DNA from: an uncultured Pirellulaceae bacterium
Lineage (GTDB): Bacteria > Planctomycetota > Planctomycetia > Pirellulales > Pirellulaceae
Assembly: GCA_937929805.1 (NCBI GenBank)
Contig: CALFUT010000022.1
Coordinates: 22,571 to 86,570, forward strand
Direction of reading: 5' to 3'
DNA: 64,000 nucleotides
The position numbers and the translations under genes are program-made. Below are positions 1 through 9,163 of the stretch, one piece after another; the stretch's first letter is position 1, and every line of letters starts with the position of its first letter. Under the pieces are notes generated by a model that worked only from the letters and a program-made list of their open reading frames with translations, was not told where the DNA came from and did no database searches.

Positions 1-177
1 GTGGTTGAGTGGGGTGTCGTCACCATTACGAATGTCCACTTCAAAGGTGGCAAATCTTCACGACTTAAAGTTCAGAAAGCTTACATCTACGACCAAGACC
101 TGCGTCCGCAATTGGATTTGAGTGATACGTCCGATGTTATCGAAGGAGCCTACACCGGGTCAGTTTTGATTCAGTAG
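1..177 (+). CDS. C-terminal end of an unrecognised protein (partial)
   Basis: Frame 1 is open from the window edge to a TAG stop at 175-177 and gives 58 residues ending TGSVLIQ. The peptide has alternating hydrophobic and polar residues (VVEWGVVTITNV) that suggest beta strands. The gene starts outside the window, so its family cannot be named. Support for it being real is the in-frame run up to the stop and a strong intrinsic terminator 44 bases further on. Confidence 0.5.
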   Translation: MVEWGVVTITNVHFKGGKSSRLKVQKAYIYDQDLRPQLDLSDTSDVIEGAYTGSVLIQ

Positions 178-220
178 ATATCGAGAGATCGGAAACTAAA
201 TTCCGTTAACCAAAACTTCC

Positions 221-256
221 AAGGCAGCGTCTCATCTAGACGCTGCCTTTTTTTTT
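221..256 (+). terminator. Intrinsic terminator after the first gene
   Basis: An 11-bp perfect stem (AAGGCAGCGTC at 221-231, GACGCTGCCTT at 239-249) closes a 7-base loop and runs into nine T residues at 248-256. It separates the partial upstream gene from surE. Confidence 0.9.
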
Positions 257-334
257 GTGCGCGGTCAGGGCAGAATGTCCACCCACTAACGTCCATTACT
301 CGCTATTTCGAAACAACTTTCAAGCCAACGGCCC

Positions 335-1036
335 ATGAATATTCTTGTGACCAATGATGACGGGTGGGCTGCAACAGGGATCGCTCGGCTGGCTGACGTT
401 GCAGCGCAGTTTGGATCGGTCACCGTGATCGCGCCAGCAGGGCCCCAGTCGGGAATCAGTCATCAATTGACGATGGGCCGTGCGATGGAGCTGGTCGAGC
501 ACAAACCAGACTGGCACTCACTTGCTGGAACACCGGCCGACTGCATCCGGTTTGGTTTGCATCATTTGAGCCGAGAATTTGATCTGGTTCTTTCCGGAAT
601 CAACCACGGAGCCAACTTAGGGGTCGATGTGTTTACCTCAGGCACCGTTGCTGCGGCTCGCGAGGCCAACTTCCATGGCGTGAGCGCCATCGCTTTTTCG
701 CAGTATCGCACCAGCATGAGCTCGGACAACTTTGATTGGAATCGGTCAGCAGCATGGACGGCCAAGACGTTACAACATTTACTCGTAACGCTTGATCAAA
801 AACCTAAACCGGCCAGCCCAGCGCTGATCAATGTCAACTTGCCGGATCCAGATTCGTCCGAACCTGCACCGCCGGCGATGGTCGAGTGCCAGACGGATCT
901 TAGTCCGTTGCCGACCGAGTATTCGCGGTCGGGGAACCGAGTTCAGTTCGCGGGACGGTACCAAAATCGAACTCGCGTTGCTGGCCAAGACGTTGCCGTT
1001 TGCTTCGGCGGCAAGATCGCAATCAGCTTTTTGTAA
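335..1036 (+). CDS. surE: 5'-nucleotidase SurE
   Basis: SurE is a divalent-metal-dependent phosphatase acting on nucleoside 5'-monophosphates, normally cytosolic and linked to stationary-phase survival. The 233-residue protein opens with MNILVTNDDGW, the family signature, with the metal-binding Asp8 and Asp9. Ser39 (in GPQSGISHQ) and Asn90 (in LSGINHGANLG) complete the expected metal site. Its length is close to the usual 240-260 residues. It stands alone between a terminator upstream and a repeat-filled gap downstream, so it is probably monocistronic. The ATG is the natural start because the core beta strand begins at residue 2. Confidence 0.95.
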   Translation: MNILVTNDDGWAATGIARLADVAAQFGSVTVIAPAGPQSGISHQLTMGRAMELVEHKPDWHSLAGTPADCIRFGLHHLSREFDLVLSGINHGANLGVDVFTSGTVAAAREANFHGVSAIAFSQYRTSMSSDNFDWNRSAAWTAKTLQHLLVTLDQKPKPASPALINVNLPDPDSSEPAPPAMVECQTDLSPLPTEYSRSGNRVQFAGRYQNRTRVAGQDVAVCFGGKIAISFL

Positions 1037-1073
1037 CGGATTGGCAAATCTCCAACCGAGCACCGTCTGAATG

Positions 1074-1187
1074 GCGAGGCGTGGCCGGGAAGGTGAAGCG
1101 TGGTCGGGAGGGCGAGGCGTGGTCGGGAAGGTGAAGCGTGGCCGGGAGGGTGAAGCGTGGCCGGGAGGGCGAGGCTCCGTCCGAGCC
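1074..1187. repeat. Six tandem 19-bp G+C-rich units
   Basis: Units start at 1074, 1093, 1112, 1131, 1150 and 1169. They alternate between two variants: GCGAGGCGTGGCCGGGAAG and GTGAAGCGTGGTCGGGAGG. The last unit diverges to GCGAGGCTCCGTCCGAGCC, which is the same motif seen at 25178-25197. The repeats fill the gap between surE and the 3' end of the RND pump gene. The rest of 1037-1360 shows no gene. Confidence 0.9.
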
Positions 1188-1285
1188 GCGCGGAGGAACA
1201 AGCTCAAACATGGAAACCGCGAGAGAGTACCCAGCCTAACTTAATTTATTGCTTATTGATTGGATGGGGTGCGGGCGGAGCCTTA

Positions 1286-1345
1286 CCCTCCCGATGACGG
1301 CGCGGCACACCCTCCCGATGAAGGCGCGTCATCAACCTCCCGAAC
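1286..1345. repeat. Three degenerate ~24-bp repeats, inverted relative to the 1074 array
   Basis: The core ACCCTCCCGATGA recurs at about 1285 and 1309, with a decayed AACCTCCCGAAC at about 1334. It is preceded by GCGGGCGGAGCC, the reverse-complement flavour of the repeat at 1169-1187, so the two arrays form a loose inverted pair around 1190-1280. Confidence 0.65.
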
Positions 1346-1360
1346 ATCGCAAGCCACTTA

Positions 1361-4300
1361 TTAAAACGATTCGTCGCGAATCGCATCGATGCGGTCGGGG
1401 CCGAAGAAGTAAAACATGCCGGGGCGAATTAGAAACTCGCACAACGTCGAGGTGAATAGACCTCCCACCAAAACCGTCGCCACCGGATACAGCAACTCGC
1501 GGCCGGGCAAATGAGACGACCAGATCAGCGGCAACAAACCAATCGCCGTGGTCAGCGTTGTCATCAAGACGGGCGTCAGTCGCTCCAGACTTCCGGCCAG
1601 AATTGACTGCTGAGTAATCGCGCCGCCGTCTTCGGTCTCGTGCAAGTAATTCGACACCAACAGCAACCCGTTTCGCGCGGCGATGCCGCCAAGCGAAATG
1701 AAGCCAACCATCGCAGACACCGTCAACGACTGATTAGTCAGCCACAACGCAAAAACGCCACCCACAAATGCCAGCGGCAGCGAGTACAAAATTTGCAATG
1801 CGATGCTGAACGATTGATAGACCGAGTACAACACGAACAGAATAGCCAACACCGCGACGGCGCTCAGGATTAGAATCCGCCGCGTCGCAGCCTGCTGTGC
1901 TTCGAATAAACCGCTCAAATGGACGTGGTATCCTTCGGGCAATTCGACTTTTTGGTCGATCGCATTTCGAATTTCCGCGACCGCACTTTCTAGGTCTCGC
2001 CCATCCGTATTGACGCGAACAACAATCCTTCGCCTAGCGTCGTCGCGTTGGATCGTGTTTCGGCCGGCTCCGTTGCGAACGGTCGCCAAAGTAGCCAAAG
2101 GCACCGAACCTTCGTCAGGCAAATCAATCGCCAATCGCTTTAGCTCCTCGACATTCTGGCGATATTCGTCCGAAAATCGCATCACTACATCAAACGAGCG
2201 CTCTTGTTCAACCATCGTCGACACGACTCGACCCCGCATTGCCGTCTCGACGACTCGCAACACATCTTCAGCGTTCAACTTATAAGCCGCCAGCTGTGCG
2301 TAGTCGGGAATGACCTGCAACTGTGGCACGACTTGCTGCTGTTCAACAAACGGAGGCTTCAGCCCATCAATGGTCGCGATCGCGTCTCGCAGCTCGTTCC
2401 CTTTTCGAACGAGCGTATCCAGATCGTCACCGTACAACTTCACCGCGATCTGAGCCGTCACGCCGGAGAGCATGTGGCTGATCAAATGGGCGATCGGTTG
2501 CTCGGTCTCGTTCTGAACGCCCGGAATATCCGTCGCCAATTCCCCGATGCGTTTCAAACTTGCTTCACGCCCAATCTGAGCATCTTCAATCGGCGTGATC
2601 GTGTACTCGGTCGTGTTGACTCCCATGATGTGTTCGTCGTTCTCCGCGCGGCCGGTTTTTGCGGTGAAGAATTTGATGAATTGTTCTTTGCCGTTTTCGC
2701 TTTCTCCGCTGTCAGAACTATTCACCTCATTCGTGTCTTGCTTCACCAACCCTGACAACTTCATCGCGGCCAGTTTCGAGATCTCGCTAGACGTCGACAA
2801 CGATGTACCGGGTTCGGCGTAGAGATTCAGCTGCGTCGCGCCTTCGTCAAAGGTCGGCAGAAACTCCTTGCCCATTTGAACCACAAACAGGCAACTGAGC
2901 ACAATCGCCACCAGACTAGACAAAAACAACGCGGAGAAGCCAAACCGAGTCATGCTAAGTCTGACAAGAGGCGACACGAATGCCTTGATTGCCTGAACCA
3001 AAAACGTGTCGGATCGTTGAACGCTTGAGCCGCCGCGTTTTCCGGTTTTGGACAACAGCAACCAAGAAAGCACTGGCGTCAGCGTCAGCGACACGGCCGT
3101 TGAAGCCAGAATCGAAACGATGTAAGCGACCCCCAGCGGCACGAACAACCGGCCCGTGATCCCGCCAAGAGCGAACACTGGCGCAAATGCCAAAATCACC
3201 AAGACCGTGCTGAAGATAATCGAATTCCGCACTTCCACGCTGGCCGAATAGATCACTTTCAGTACCGGCTGGGGCGAATCACTGGCCGAGTTCTGTCGCA
3301 AGCGGCGGTAGATATTCTCGACGTCCACGATGGCGTCATCGACCAGCTCGCCCAAGGCGACGGCAATCCCTCCAAGGGTCATGACATTGATTGACAATTC
3401 AAAGTAGCGAAACACGAGTGCCGTGATCACGATCGAAACCGGGATCGTGACCAATGTGATCACGGTCGTTCGCACGTTTAGCAAAAACAGAATCAGGACA
3501 ATGATCACCAACACCGTTCCGTCGCGCAACGCGTCGACGACGTTACCGATCGAGGCATCGATAAAGTCACTTTGCTGATAAGAGACCTCCAGCCGAACGC
3601 CTGCGGGCATCGCGCCACGCATTTCATCAATTGCTGTTCGAATCGCATCCGAAAGCGCTCGCGTATCGGTTGCCGGTTGCTTCTGAATGGTCAACACAAC
3701 GGCCGGGAATCCGTTGATCGCGGCATCGCCTCGCTTGGGCTGGCCGACAGGTTCGATTTTCGCCACGTTCTCCAGCAAGATGGCTCGATCGGTGTCGCGT
3801 CCCACGACGATCGACTTCAGCTGATCCACATCTCGCAACCGCCCGATACCCCGAACCAAAAACTCCTTCGCGTTCCGCTCAATGAAACCGCCGTTGACGT
3901 TGTAGTTACTCTGCCGCAACGCGGACTCGACGTCTTGCAGCGTCACCTCAAAGCGGTGCAACTCGTGGATGTCGATCAGCACATGATATTGCTTTTTCTG
4001 ACCGCCCATCACGATCACTTCCGAGACACCACGCACGTTTTGCAGCCGAGGCCGAATCACCCAATCGGCCATCGTTCGCATTTCCATCGGCGTGGTAGCG
4101 TTTGGATCGTCCGCTGGCAACTCAGTCCACAATCCGACCAGCATGATTTGGCCCAGCAACGAAGACAGCGGGGCCAGCCGAGGCTGAAGGTTGGCTGGCA
4201 GATTCTGCCGCGCGATACCAAGCCGCTCGCTGACGATTTGGCGACACCGATAGACATCGCTGCCCCAATCGAATTCCACATAAATGACCGACAGCCCAAT

Positions 4301-4561
4301 GTCCGACTGACTGCGAACGGCAACTTGGCCCGGCGTGCCGTTGACGGCAATCTCGATCGGGATCGTGACCAGACGCTCGACTTCTTCCGGGGCCATGCCC
4401 TGACATTCGGTAACAATCGTCACGCGAGGCCGAGTCAAATCGGGCAGCACGTCGATCGGCAACTGCTGGATCGTCATCCCGCCAATCACCAGCAGCGCAA
4501 CAGCGGCGGCGAGAACAAAGCCCCGTTGCCGCAGCGCGAATTGGATGATGGCGTTAAGCAT
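1361..4561 (-). CDS. Heavy-metal RND efflux pump, CzcA/CusA type
   Basis: This is the inner-membrane proton-driven pump of a tripartite exporter, probably for metal cations such as Co/Zn/Cd or Cu/Ag. At 1066 residues it is the usual length. It has the N-terminal helix, two large periplasmic loops and two blocks of membrane helices typical of RND proteins. The helix-4 proton-relay region reads GELVDDAIVDVENIYRRL, with Asp408, Asp409, Asp413 and Glu415; CzcA-type pumps carry essential acidic residues here. The next gene upstream (27-bp gap) is its adaptor, followed by the channel gene, so the order of transcription is channel-adaptor-pump. Metal specificity cannot be read from the sequence alone, but the His-rich adaptor supports a metal rather than a drug substrate. 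Confidence 0.93.
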   Translation of the reverse strand: MLNAIIQFALRQRGFVLAAAVALLVIGGMTIQQLPIDVLPDLTRPRVTIVTECQGMAPEEVERLVTIPIEIAVNGTPGQVAVRSQSDIGLSVIYVEFDWGSDVYRCRQIVSERLGIARQNLPANLQPRLAPLSSLLGQIMLVGLWTELPADDPNATTPMEMRTMADWVIRPRLQNVRGVSEVIVMGGQKKQYHVLIDIHELHRFEVTLQDVESALRQSNYNVNGGFIERNAKEFLVRGIGRLRDVDQLKSIVVGRDTDRAILLENVAKIEPVGQPKRGDAAINGFPAVVLTIQKQPATDTRALSDAIRTAIDEMRGAMPAGVRLEVSYQQSDFIDASIGNVVDALRDGTVLVIIVLILFLLNVRTTVITLVTIPVSIVITALVFRYFELSINVMTLGGIAVALGELVDDAIVDVENIYRRLRQNSASDSPQPVLKVIYSASVEVRNSIIFSTVLVILAFAPVFALGGITGRLFVPLGVAYIVSILASTAVSLTLTPVLSWLLLSKTGKRGGSSVQRSDTFLVQAIKAFVSPLVRLSMTRFGFSALFLSSLVAIVLSCLFVVQMGKEFLPTFDEGATQLNLYAEPGTSLSTSSEISKLAAMKLSGLVKQDTNEVNSSDSGESENGKEQFIKFFTAKTGRAENDEHIMGVNTTEYTITPIEDAQIGREASLKRIGELATDIPGVQNETEQPIAHLISHMLSGVTAQIAVKLYGDDLDTLVRKGNELRDAIATIDGLKPPFVEQQQVVPQLQVIPDYAQLAAYKLNAEDVLRVVETAMRGRVVSTMVEQERSFDVVMRFSDEYRQNVEELKRLAIDLPDEGSVPLATLATVRNGAGRNTIQRDDARRRIVVRVNTDGRDLESAVAEIRNAIDQKVELPEGYHVHLSGLFEAQQAATRRILILSAVAVLAILFVLYSVYQSFSIALQILYSLPLAFVGGVFALWLTNQSLTVSAMVGFISLGGIAARNGLLLVSNYLHETEDGGAITQQSILAGSLERLTPVLMTTLTTAIGLLPLIWSSHLPGRELLYPVATVLVGGLFTSTLCEFLIRPGMFYFFGPDRIDAIRDESF

Positions 4562-4588
4562 TTTCGGTGTCGGTGCCTTTTGGCCCGG

Positions 4589-6067
4589 TCAGTGAGAGTG
4601 TCCGTGGTGCGAGTGACCACCGCCGCCACCCGACGCAGCCTGTTTCAGTGCCATGTTCAGTTGATGAGCTTTATTCAATGCGTAATTTTCGTACAAATCC
4701 AGCTTCAACTGATCTTCCAAGACGGCGAAGCGAGCATCTTGATACAAAACTCTTACAGGAATCTTCTCGAACTCGACAATTACTTTCCCGTCATCGGTTT
4801 GATGCGTGTGATCCATCTTCTTGAAGACAAACGTCTCCGGTCCATCCGTCACGACGGCGGAAATCGGCGCGATCACCTGCTGGATCCAATTTTCAACCGG
4901 GATCTCAAGATGGGCTCGTTGCCCCGGCTTAAATCTCCAGTTGACATGCCAACGCCCGGCCGAGTCACGATGCCTGCTGGCAACTTCATTGTCGATCGAC
5001 ACGTAGACTGGAAACGTTTGCGAATCGCGATCAACATGATTATCGATCGAAAACAATGGCAAGCCTTCACGCCGCAAGTGATTGGCTGCTTCCCCAAACC
5101 CGGCTGCAAACGGCAAACCTTGCTTTCCTGCCGCCGCGATCACCTGCATATCAGATTCAAACGCCATCCCTTTGAGCAATAGCTTGCCGTGCCACGTCAA
5201 CACGCACATCTGATCGCCTCTTTGGAAGGATGTCCCCTTTTTCGCATCGATGGAATCAACAGTCAGCCAATTCTCATTCTCTTGTTTCTCTTGCTCGCCA
5301 ACCGAGTCCACCAAATCAACGGTTGTCAGCTGACCACCGATTTTGGGTGCAAACACATCGACGGTTCGATTGAAGGTCTTGCCTTCCAGAACGGCCTGCA
5401 TTCCTTGTTCGTCGACGCCACGAATTCGAATTTCTTCGATCAGTGATTTCTTTCGACGTTCTAACTGCTCCATGTCCAGTTCTAAGTTAATCACTTGCTT
5501 GCCAGCGATGGCTCCTTTGTCAGCCAGCGGGCGAAGGCGATCGAGTCGCGTCTGCTGTGATTCGATCTTTGACATGACCGACATCAAATTCAATTGAGCT
5601 TCCGACATCGAGGTGTCGGTGATCGTTAGCTCGAACAGCTTCTTGCCGGGCTCGATGGCCTCGCCGTTGGTTACAAACACTTGGGAAACTCGACCGGCCA
5701 ACGGCGCTGCCACGGCCTGTCGCCCTTGCGGTTTGTATTCTTCCACTTGAGCCGGGACGCGGATGTGGTGGACGTAATCGCGTTGCTGGAACTTGCCTGT
5801 GAGCAAATTCATGTTCGCGACCGTCGTTTCACCAAGCTCGACGATGGACGAACTTCCGTGCCCCGCATGACCGTCGGCCGCCGGTTGACCGCCGTGCCCG
5901 TGATGACCATCGTGAGCCCCGTGCCCCGAGTGACTATCGGTGTTGGTGGTGACTTGGGACGTTGGCACGATCAAAGGCCGAGCCAAAAAACCGATCACGC
6001 CGCCAATCGCCATCAGCACCGCACTGAAGATCAGCGTGGGAACAATACTGGATCGTGATGAGTTCAT
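4589..6067 (-). CDS. RND periplasmic adaptor (CzcB/CusB type), His-rich at both ends
   Basis: Membrane-fusion protein linking the RND pump to its outer-membrane channel. It is 492 residues long, with an N-terminal membrane anchor at about 10-34. A His/Gly-rich segment follows at about 45-70 (HSGHGAHDGHHGHGG), then the barrel-sandwich and helical-hairpin region of adaptor proteins (AAPLAGRVSQVFVTNGEAI is the lipoyl-like motif). The C-terminus ends in another His-rich tail (GGGGGHSHHGHSH). The His clusters probably bind or sense metal; this is inferred from composition. It sits 27 bp upstream of the pump gene in the same operon. Confidence 0.93.
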   Translation of the reverse strand: MNSSRSSIVPTLIFSAVLMAIGGVIGFLARPLIVPTSQVTTNTDSHSGHGAHDGHHGHGGQPAADGHAGHGSSSIVELGETTVANMNLLTGKFQQRDYVHHIRVPAQVEEYKPQGRQAVAAPLAGRVSQVFVTNGEAIEPGKKLFELTITDTSMSEAQLNLMSVMSKIESQQTRLDRLRPLADKGAIAGKQVINLELDMEQLERRKKSLIEEIRIRGVDEQGMQAVLEGKTFNRTVDVFAPKIGGQLTTVDLVDSVGEQEKQENENWLTVDSIDAKKGTSFQRGDQMCVLTWHGKLLLKGMAFESDMQVIAAAGKQGLPFAAGFGEAANHLRREGLPLFSIDNHVDRDSQTFPVYVSIDNEVASRHRDSAGRWHVNWRFKPGQRAHLEIPVENWIQQVIAPISAVVTDGPETFVFKKMDHTHQTDDGKVIVEFEKIPVRVLYQDARFAVLEDQLKLDLYENYALNKAHQLNMALKQAASGGGGGHSHHGHSH

Positions 6068-6160
6068 GGGACTTTAGTTAGAGCGGTGTAGGGCTGGGTG
6101 CGTTGCGACAGAAGGGTGCGATGTAAAAGTTGAGCAGGCAAAATCAGCCAACTGGTTTGA

Positions 6161-6188
6161 GCGGTATGGTTCAAGCGGTATGGTTCAA
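6161..6188. repeat. Two perfect tandem 14-bp units
   Basis: GCGGTATGGTTCAA occurs at 6161-6174 and 6175-6188, followed by a partial third copy (GCGATA). It lies in the short gap between the channel and adaptor genes and has no clear function. Confidence 0.8.
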
Positions 6189-6207
6189 GCGATATTTATA
6201 CTCGATA

Positions 6208-7638
6208 TCAATTGGTCAGAGGATCGGAAAGAGTCAAACCAAGAATTTGCTGACGAGCATTCCAAAGGATCTCCAACGCATCCAGATACTCTAGGGTCAA
6301 AGCCAACAAGGATTGCTGAGCGGTTGCCACTTGCAGGAAATCGACTTCTCCGGCCCGATACCCGATTGATGCAATCTCAAGCGATTCGCGTGCTTTGGGA
6401 ATTAGGTTGGAATCGTACATTTCAACCTGAGCACTCGCGGATTCATAATTTTCAAATTGGCCCGTTAGCCGCCTAGCGATCAACAGCTCCACTCTTGCCA
6501 ACTGCGATTCGGCTCGCGCGACCCGAGCCCGAGCTGCGGCGATGTTGCCCTGATTTCGATCGGAAACCATTAGCGGAACCTGCAGCTGAAAGCCCGTGAA
6601 GAAATCGTCCGTTGCTGTATCCTGACCGAAGGTGAGCTGGGTTTGGTAATCCGGGATCGCCTGAGCCACCTGACGCCGCAACTGAGCTTTCGAAAGATCA
6701 ATCGCAGCGACGGCTTCTTCGCGCTCAGGACTAGCGGCCAAGACAGTTTCAAGCGTGTCCTCAAAACCGATTGGGTCGACGATCTCATTGAGCGAACCCT
6801 CGACTGAGCACTGCGGCAGGTCCGGAAACGAAACCGCCGTCGCCAGCCGTCGCCACGCGGCCGTCGCCGCAATCTTTGCTTGGCGCAGCTTCAGCTCGAC
6901 ACGTCCCGATTGAACTTGCGTTTGCAGTAAATCGGTCTTTGGCGTTTCTGCAGCGTCGTACAGCAGCTGCGCAGTCTTCAGTGCTTCCGCCTGCAAGTTA
7001 TGTAGCTGAGAGGTTAATTCGACGCGACGCTGCGACACCAACAGGCGATAGAATTCCGTTTTCACATCGGTTTCGATTCGCTGCAATTGCTGCCGCTGAG
7101 TTTGAGTCAACACGGCGGCTTCTAGGCATTTCGCCTGCTTCGCAAGTTCTAGTTTACCGCCGCGAATAATTCGGCGTTGCAGGTAAACGCCAATCAGACC
7201 AGCCGAGTCATCATTGCCGACCTCGTCAGCGAAAATACCCAGTTGCGGATTTGGTCGAAGGCTTGCCTGCAATGCCTCGCGCTTTGCCGCGACAACATCA
7301 GCAGAGGCAACATTCAACGCCGGATGATTTTCAACGGCCAACTGCCAAAACCATGACAACGACGCTGGCGCTTCCAGCGCCGGCTGAGCGATTGGCGACG
7401 CTTCAAGCGGTTCAGCCGGTGGCGGCCCTGACTGATCGACGGCCACGGATTCGTGGGTTATCGATGCTGCCTTTGTCACAAAAGCCCGACGGTGCGAGAG
7501 ATGTTCGGATCTCGTTTGGGCAAAAAGCGGTGGGCCTGCTTCGAAGGCAACAATGCACGCGATCAGGATCGAGTACCGACACCCGCGCAGCAGCCACCAA
7601 GGACGTCTGGTCAGGTTCAAACCTCTAGGTGCGGACAT
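6208..7638 (-). CDS. TolC-family outer-membrane efflux channel (CzcC/CusC type)
   Basis: Outer-membrane component of the metal exporter. The 476-residue protein has a basic N-terminus and a signal peptide (YSILIACIVAFEAGPPLFAQ, about residues 22-41). It then shows two similar halves rich in long amphipathic helices, as in TolC proteins, including LDALEILWNARQQILGL near the end. The segment AALRPNPQLGIF-like (SLRPNPQLGIFADEV) is a common OEP motif. It is the first gene of the three-gene exporter operon; 140 bp separate it from the adaptor gene. Confidence 0.9.
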   Translation of the reverse strand: MSAPRGLNLTRRPWWLLRGCRYSILIACIVAFEAGPPLFAQTRSEHLSHRRAFVTKAASITHESVAVDQSGPPPAEPLEASPIAQPALEAPASLSWFWQLAVENHPALNVASADVVAAKREALQASLRPNPQLGIFADEVGNDDSAGLIGVYLQRRIIRGGKLELAKQAKCLEAAVLTQTQRQQLQRIETDVKTEFYRLLVSQRRVELTSQLHNLQAEALKTAQLLYDAAETPKTDLLQTQVQSGRVELKLRQAKIAATAAWRRLATAVSFPDLPQCSVEGSLNEIVDPIGFEDTLETVLAASPEREEAVAAIDLSKAQLRRQVAQAIPDYQTQLTFGQDTATDDFFTGFQLQVPLMVSDRNQGNIAAARARVARAESQLARVELLIARRLTGQFENYESASAQVEMYDSNLIPKARESLEIASIGYRAGEVDFLQVATAQQSLLALTLEYLDALEILWNARQQILGLTLSDPLTN

Positions 7639-7996
7639 ATCGATAGCGTGAGCTTGCTGGGAAACCGTGGTATCAGTTTTATCGGTTGGGCGGGTTGCTC
7701 AGGGCAATAAGGCCTCAGACGCGTGCGCCACTGCCCTAATTTGCCTGTCCGGAATAAACCTTGTCGAAAACCCGTTGCTTTCAGCCGATCAAAATGACAC
7801 TTACGGCAATCCGTTGCGGCTGTAACGATTATGAGGCTCGAAAGCTGCCTAATCTGAAAATTCGCATGCCGCCTGTAAACTTTTCATCCGCATGTTCGGT
7901 GATTTGATCATACGGTTCCCAAGTAGAACACCTTACCGCTTTCGTGCTGGACTTCGCGGTCCGGCAAACCTGTCCCCCACGTAAAAATCTGTCACC
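7639..7996. other. Divergent intergenic region between the efflux operon and the Tad-like genes
   Basis: This 358-bp stretch separates two divergently transcribed operons and must hold both promoters. I could not assign a convincing -35/-10 pair on either strand and found no RNA gene or strong hairpin. Confidence 0.5.
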
Positions 7997-8530
7997 ATGT
8001 TGTCGCGTTTTAGAAAAAACTCGAAGACACAACCCTCTAGGTTTGTGCGCTTTTCCTCTCGGAAACAGCATCGATCGGGCGCTGCTGCCGTCGAGTGCAC
8101 GTTTTGTTTGTTACTCTTGCTGCCGATCATCTTTGGTACTTTGGAAACATGTGCGGGATTTCTGGTCAAGCAATCGCTGACGGTTTCCGCGTTTGAAGGC
8201 GTCCGTGCGGGAGTTGGACGAGGCACCACGAACGCAGACATTTTAACTCGAACTGCCCAAGTTCTTGAGTTTCGTAATGTTTCTCTTGGTGAAGCATCAA
8301 CGACCGAGTTCGCACAACCGGGTGCTGAGCATGGAATTTTTCTTATCACTCGGGACGGGCTACCGGTCGAAGAACTCGACGCTCTTGACCCTATCACCGT
8401 CCGGATTGTTGCTCCTGCATCAGGCAACGCAACGCCTATCTTTAAACACTTGTTGAACCGGGATATTGAAGCGAGCGTGACGATGGTTCGAGAATTCGAC
8501 CAACCGGTTACAAACGTAGTCATCAATTGA
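7997..8530 (+). CDS. TadE-like pseudopilin, first of three
   Basis: Small protein of the TadE/TadG family, which work with tight-adherence (Flp-type) pili or related surface structures. It is 177 residues long with a highly basic leader (about residues 1-27). The conserved RSGAAAVECTFCLLLLLPII segment follows, giving one membrane helix at about 29-50. The remaining ~125 residues lie outside the membrane. The Glu in AAVE matches the TadE pattern. It is the first gene of a three-gene run with gaps of 25 and 89 bp. No Tad ATPase, secretin or peptidase gene lies in the window, so these proteins must use machinery encoded elsewhere or act alone. Confidence 0.82.
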   Translation: MLSRFRKNSKTQPSRFVRFSSRKQHRSGAAAVECTFCLLLLLPIIFGTLETCAGFLVKQSLTVSAFEGVRAGVGRGTTNADILTRTAQVLEFRNVSLGEASTTEFAQPGAEHGIFLITRDGLPVEELDALDPITVRIVAPASGNATPIFKHLLNRDIEASVTMVREFDQPVTNVVIN

Positions 8531-8555
8531 ATCCACTATCAACGATCTGCGAACC

Positions 8556-9074
8556 ATGTTGAACCTACTTCGAACAAAACGAACCTCTCGCTCAGCGAAT
8601 CGCCGTGGAGCGACGGCCGTAGAATTCGTAATCGTGCTGCCCATTTTTGCACTTTTCTGCGTCGTCTGTCTGGATTTTTCAAGACTTAGCATGGCTCGAC
8701 ACGTCGTTCAAAACGCGGTCTACAGAGCCGGTCGACTTGCGATGACCGAAGGTGTGACTAGGCAAGAAACCATCGATGCCGTCGAAGACTACCTGAACAC
8801 GTTCGGGTTTGCAGCTGAGGAAGGGTCAGTCATTGCTGGGCAGATCTACCTAGACGATGACGGCCGCGTCCTGCCAGTCAATACAACGAATGAGTTTGAC
8901 AGTGAGTCGGTAGAATTTCACGTCGAAGCGAGCGTTTCGTTTGCCAATGCCACGCTTGTTTTCCCCACATTCTTTCCGAGTTGGGTCAACGACCGAGAAA
9001 TTAGATCGGAAATTCGCGTTCGGTCAGAGCGATTCAGCGGTTTTTTCAATCCGGCCGAAGCGTACGCGAACTAA
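8556..9074 (+). CDS. TadE-like pseudopilin, second of three
   Basis: A 172-residue TadE-like protein. The basic leader ends in RRGATAVEFVIVLPIFALF, the classic TadE motif, and is followed by one membrane helix (about 24-45). The soluble part holds ARHVVQNAVYRAGRLAMTEG, typical of the region just after the helix in TadE proteins. It is transcribed 25 bp after the first TadE-like gene and is probably translated from the same message. Confidence 0.85.
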   Translation: MLNLLRTKRTSRSANRRGATAVEFVIVLPIFALFCVVCLDFSRLSMARHVVQNAVYRAGRLAMTEGVTRQETIDAVEDYLNTFGFAAEEGSVIAGQIYLDDDGRVLPVNTTNEFDSESVEFHVEASVSFANATLVFPTFFPSWVNDREIRSEIRVRSERFSGFFNPAEAYAN

Positions 9075-9163
9075 CCCAAGCTGCTTATTGACGACGTAAC
9101 GGACCCATGTTTTTAAACCTGCAACTTTGATTGACTCAACACTGACGTAAACGGGGATTAAAA

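Noticed and set aside
1074..1187. Possible CRISPR array
   Set aside because: Units are contiguous with no spacers.
779..1211. Reverse-strand frames rich in Pro, Ser and Arg over the end of surE and the repeats
   Set aside because: They translate the 19-bp tandem repeats and surE antisense; no gene signal.
3572..5182. Long forward-strand open frame (536 codons) opposite the RND genes
   Set aside because: It is the antisense of two well-supported genes, and its protein has no family features.
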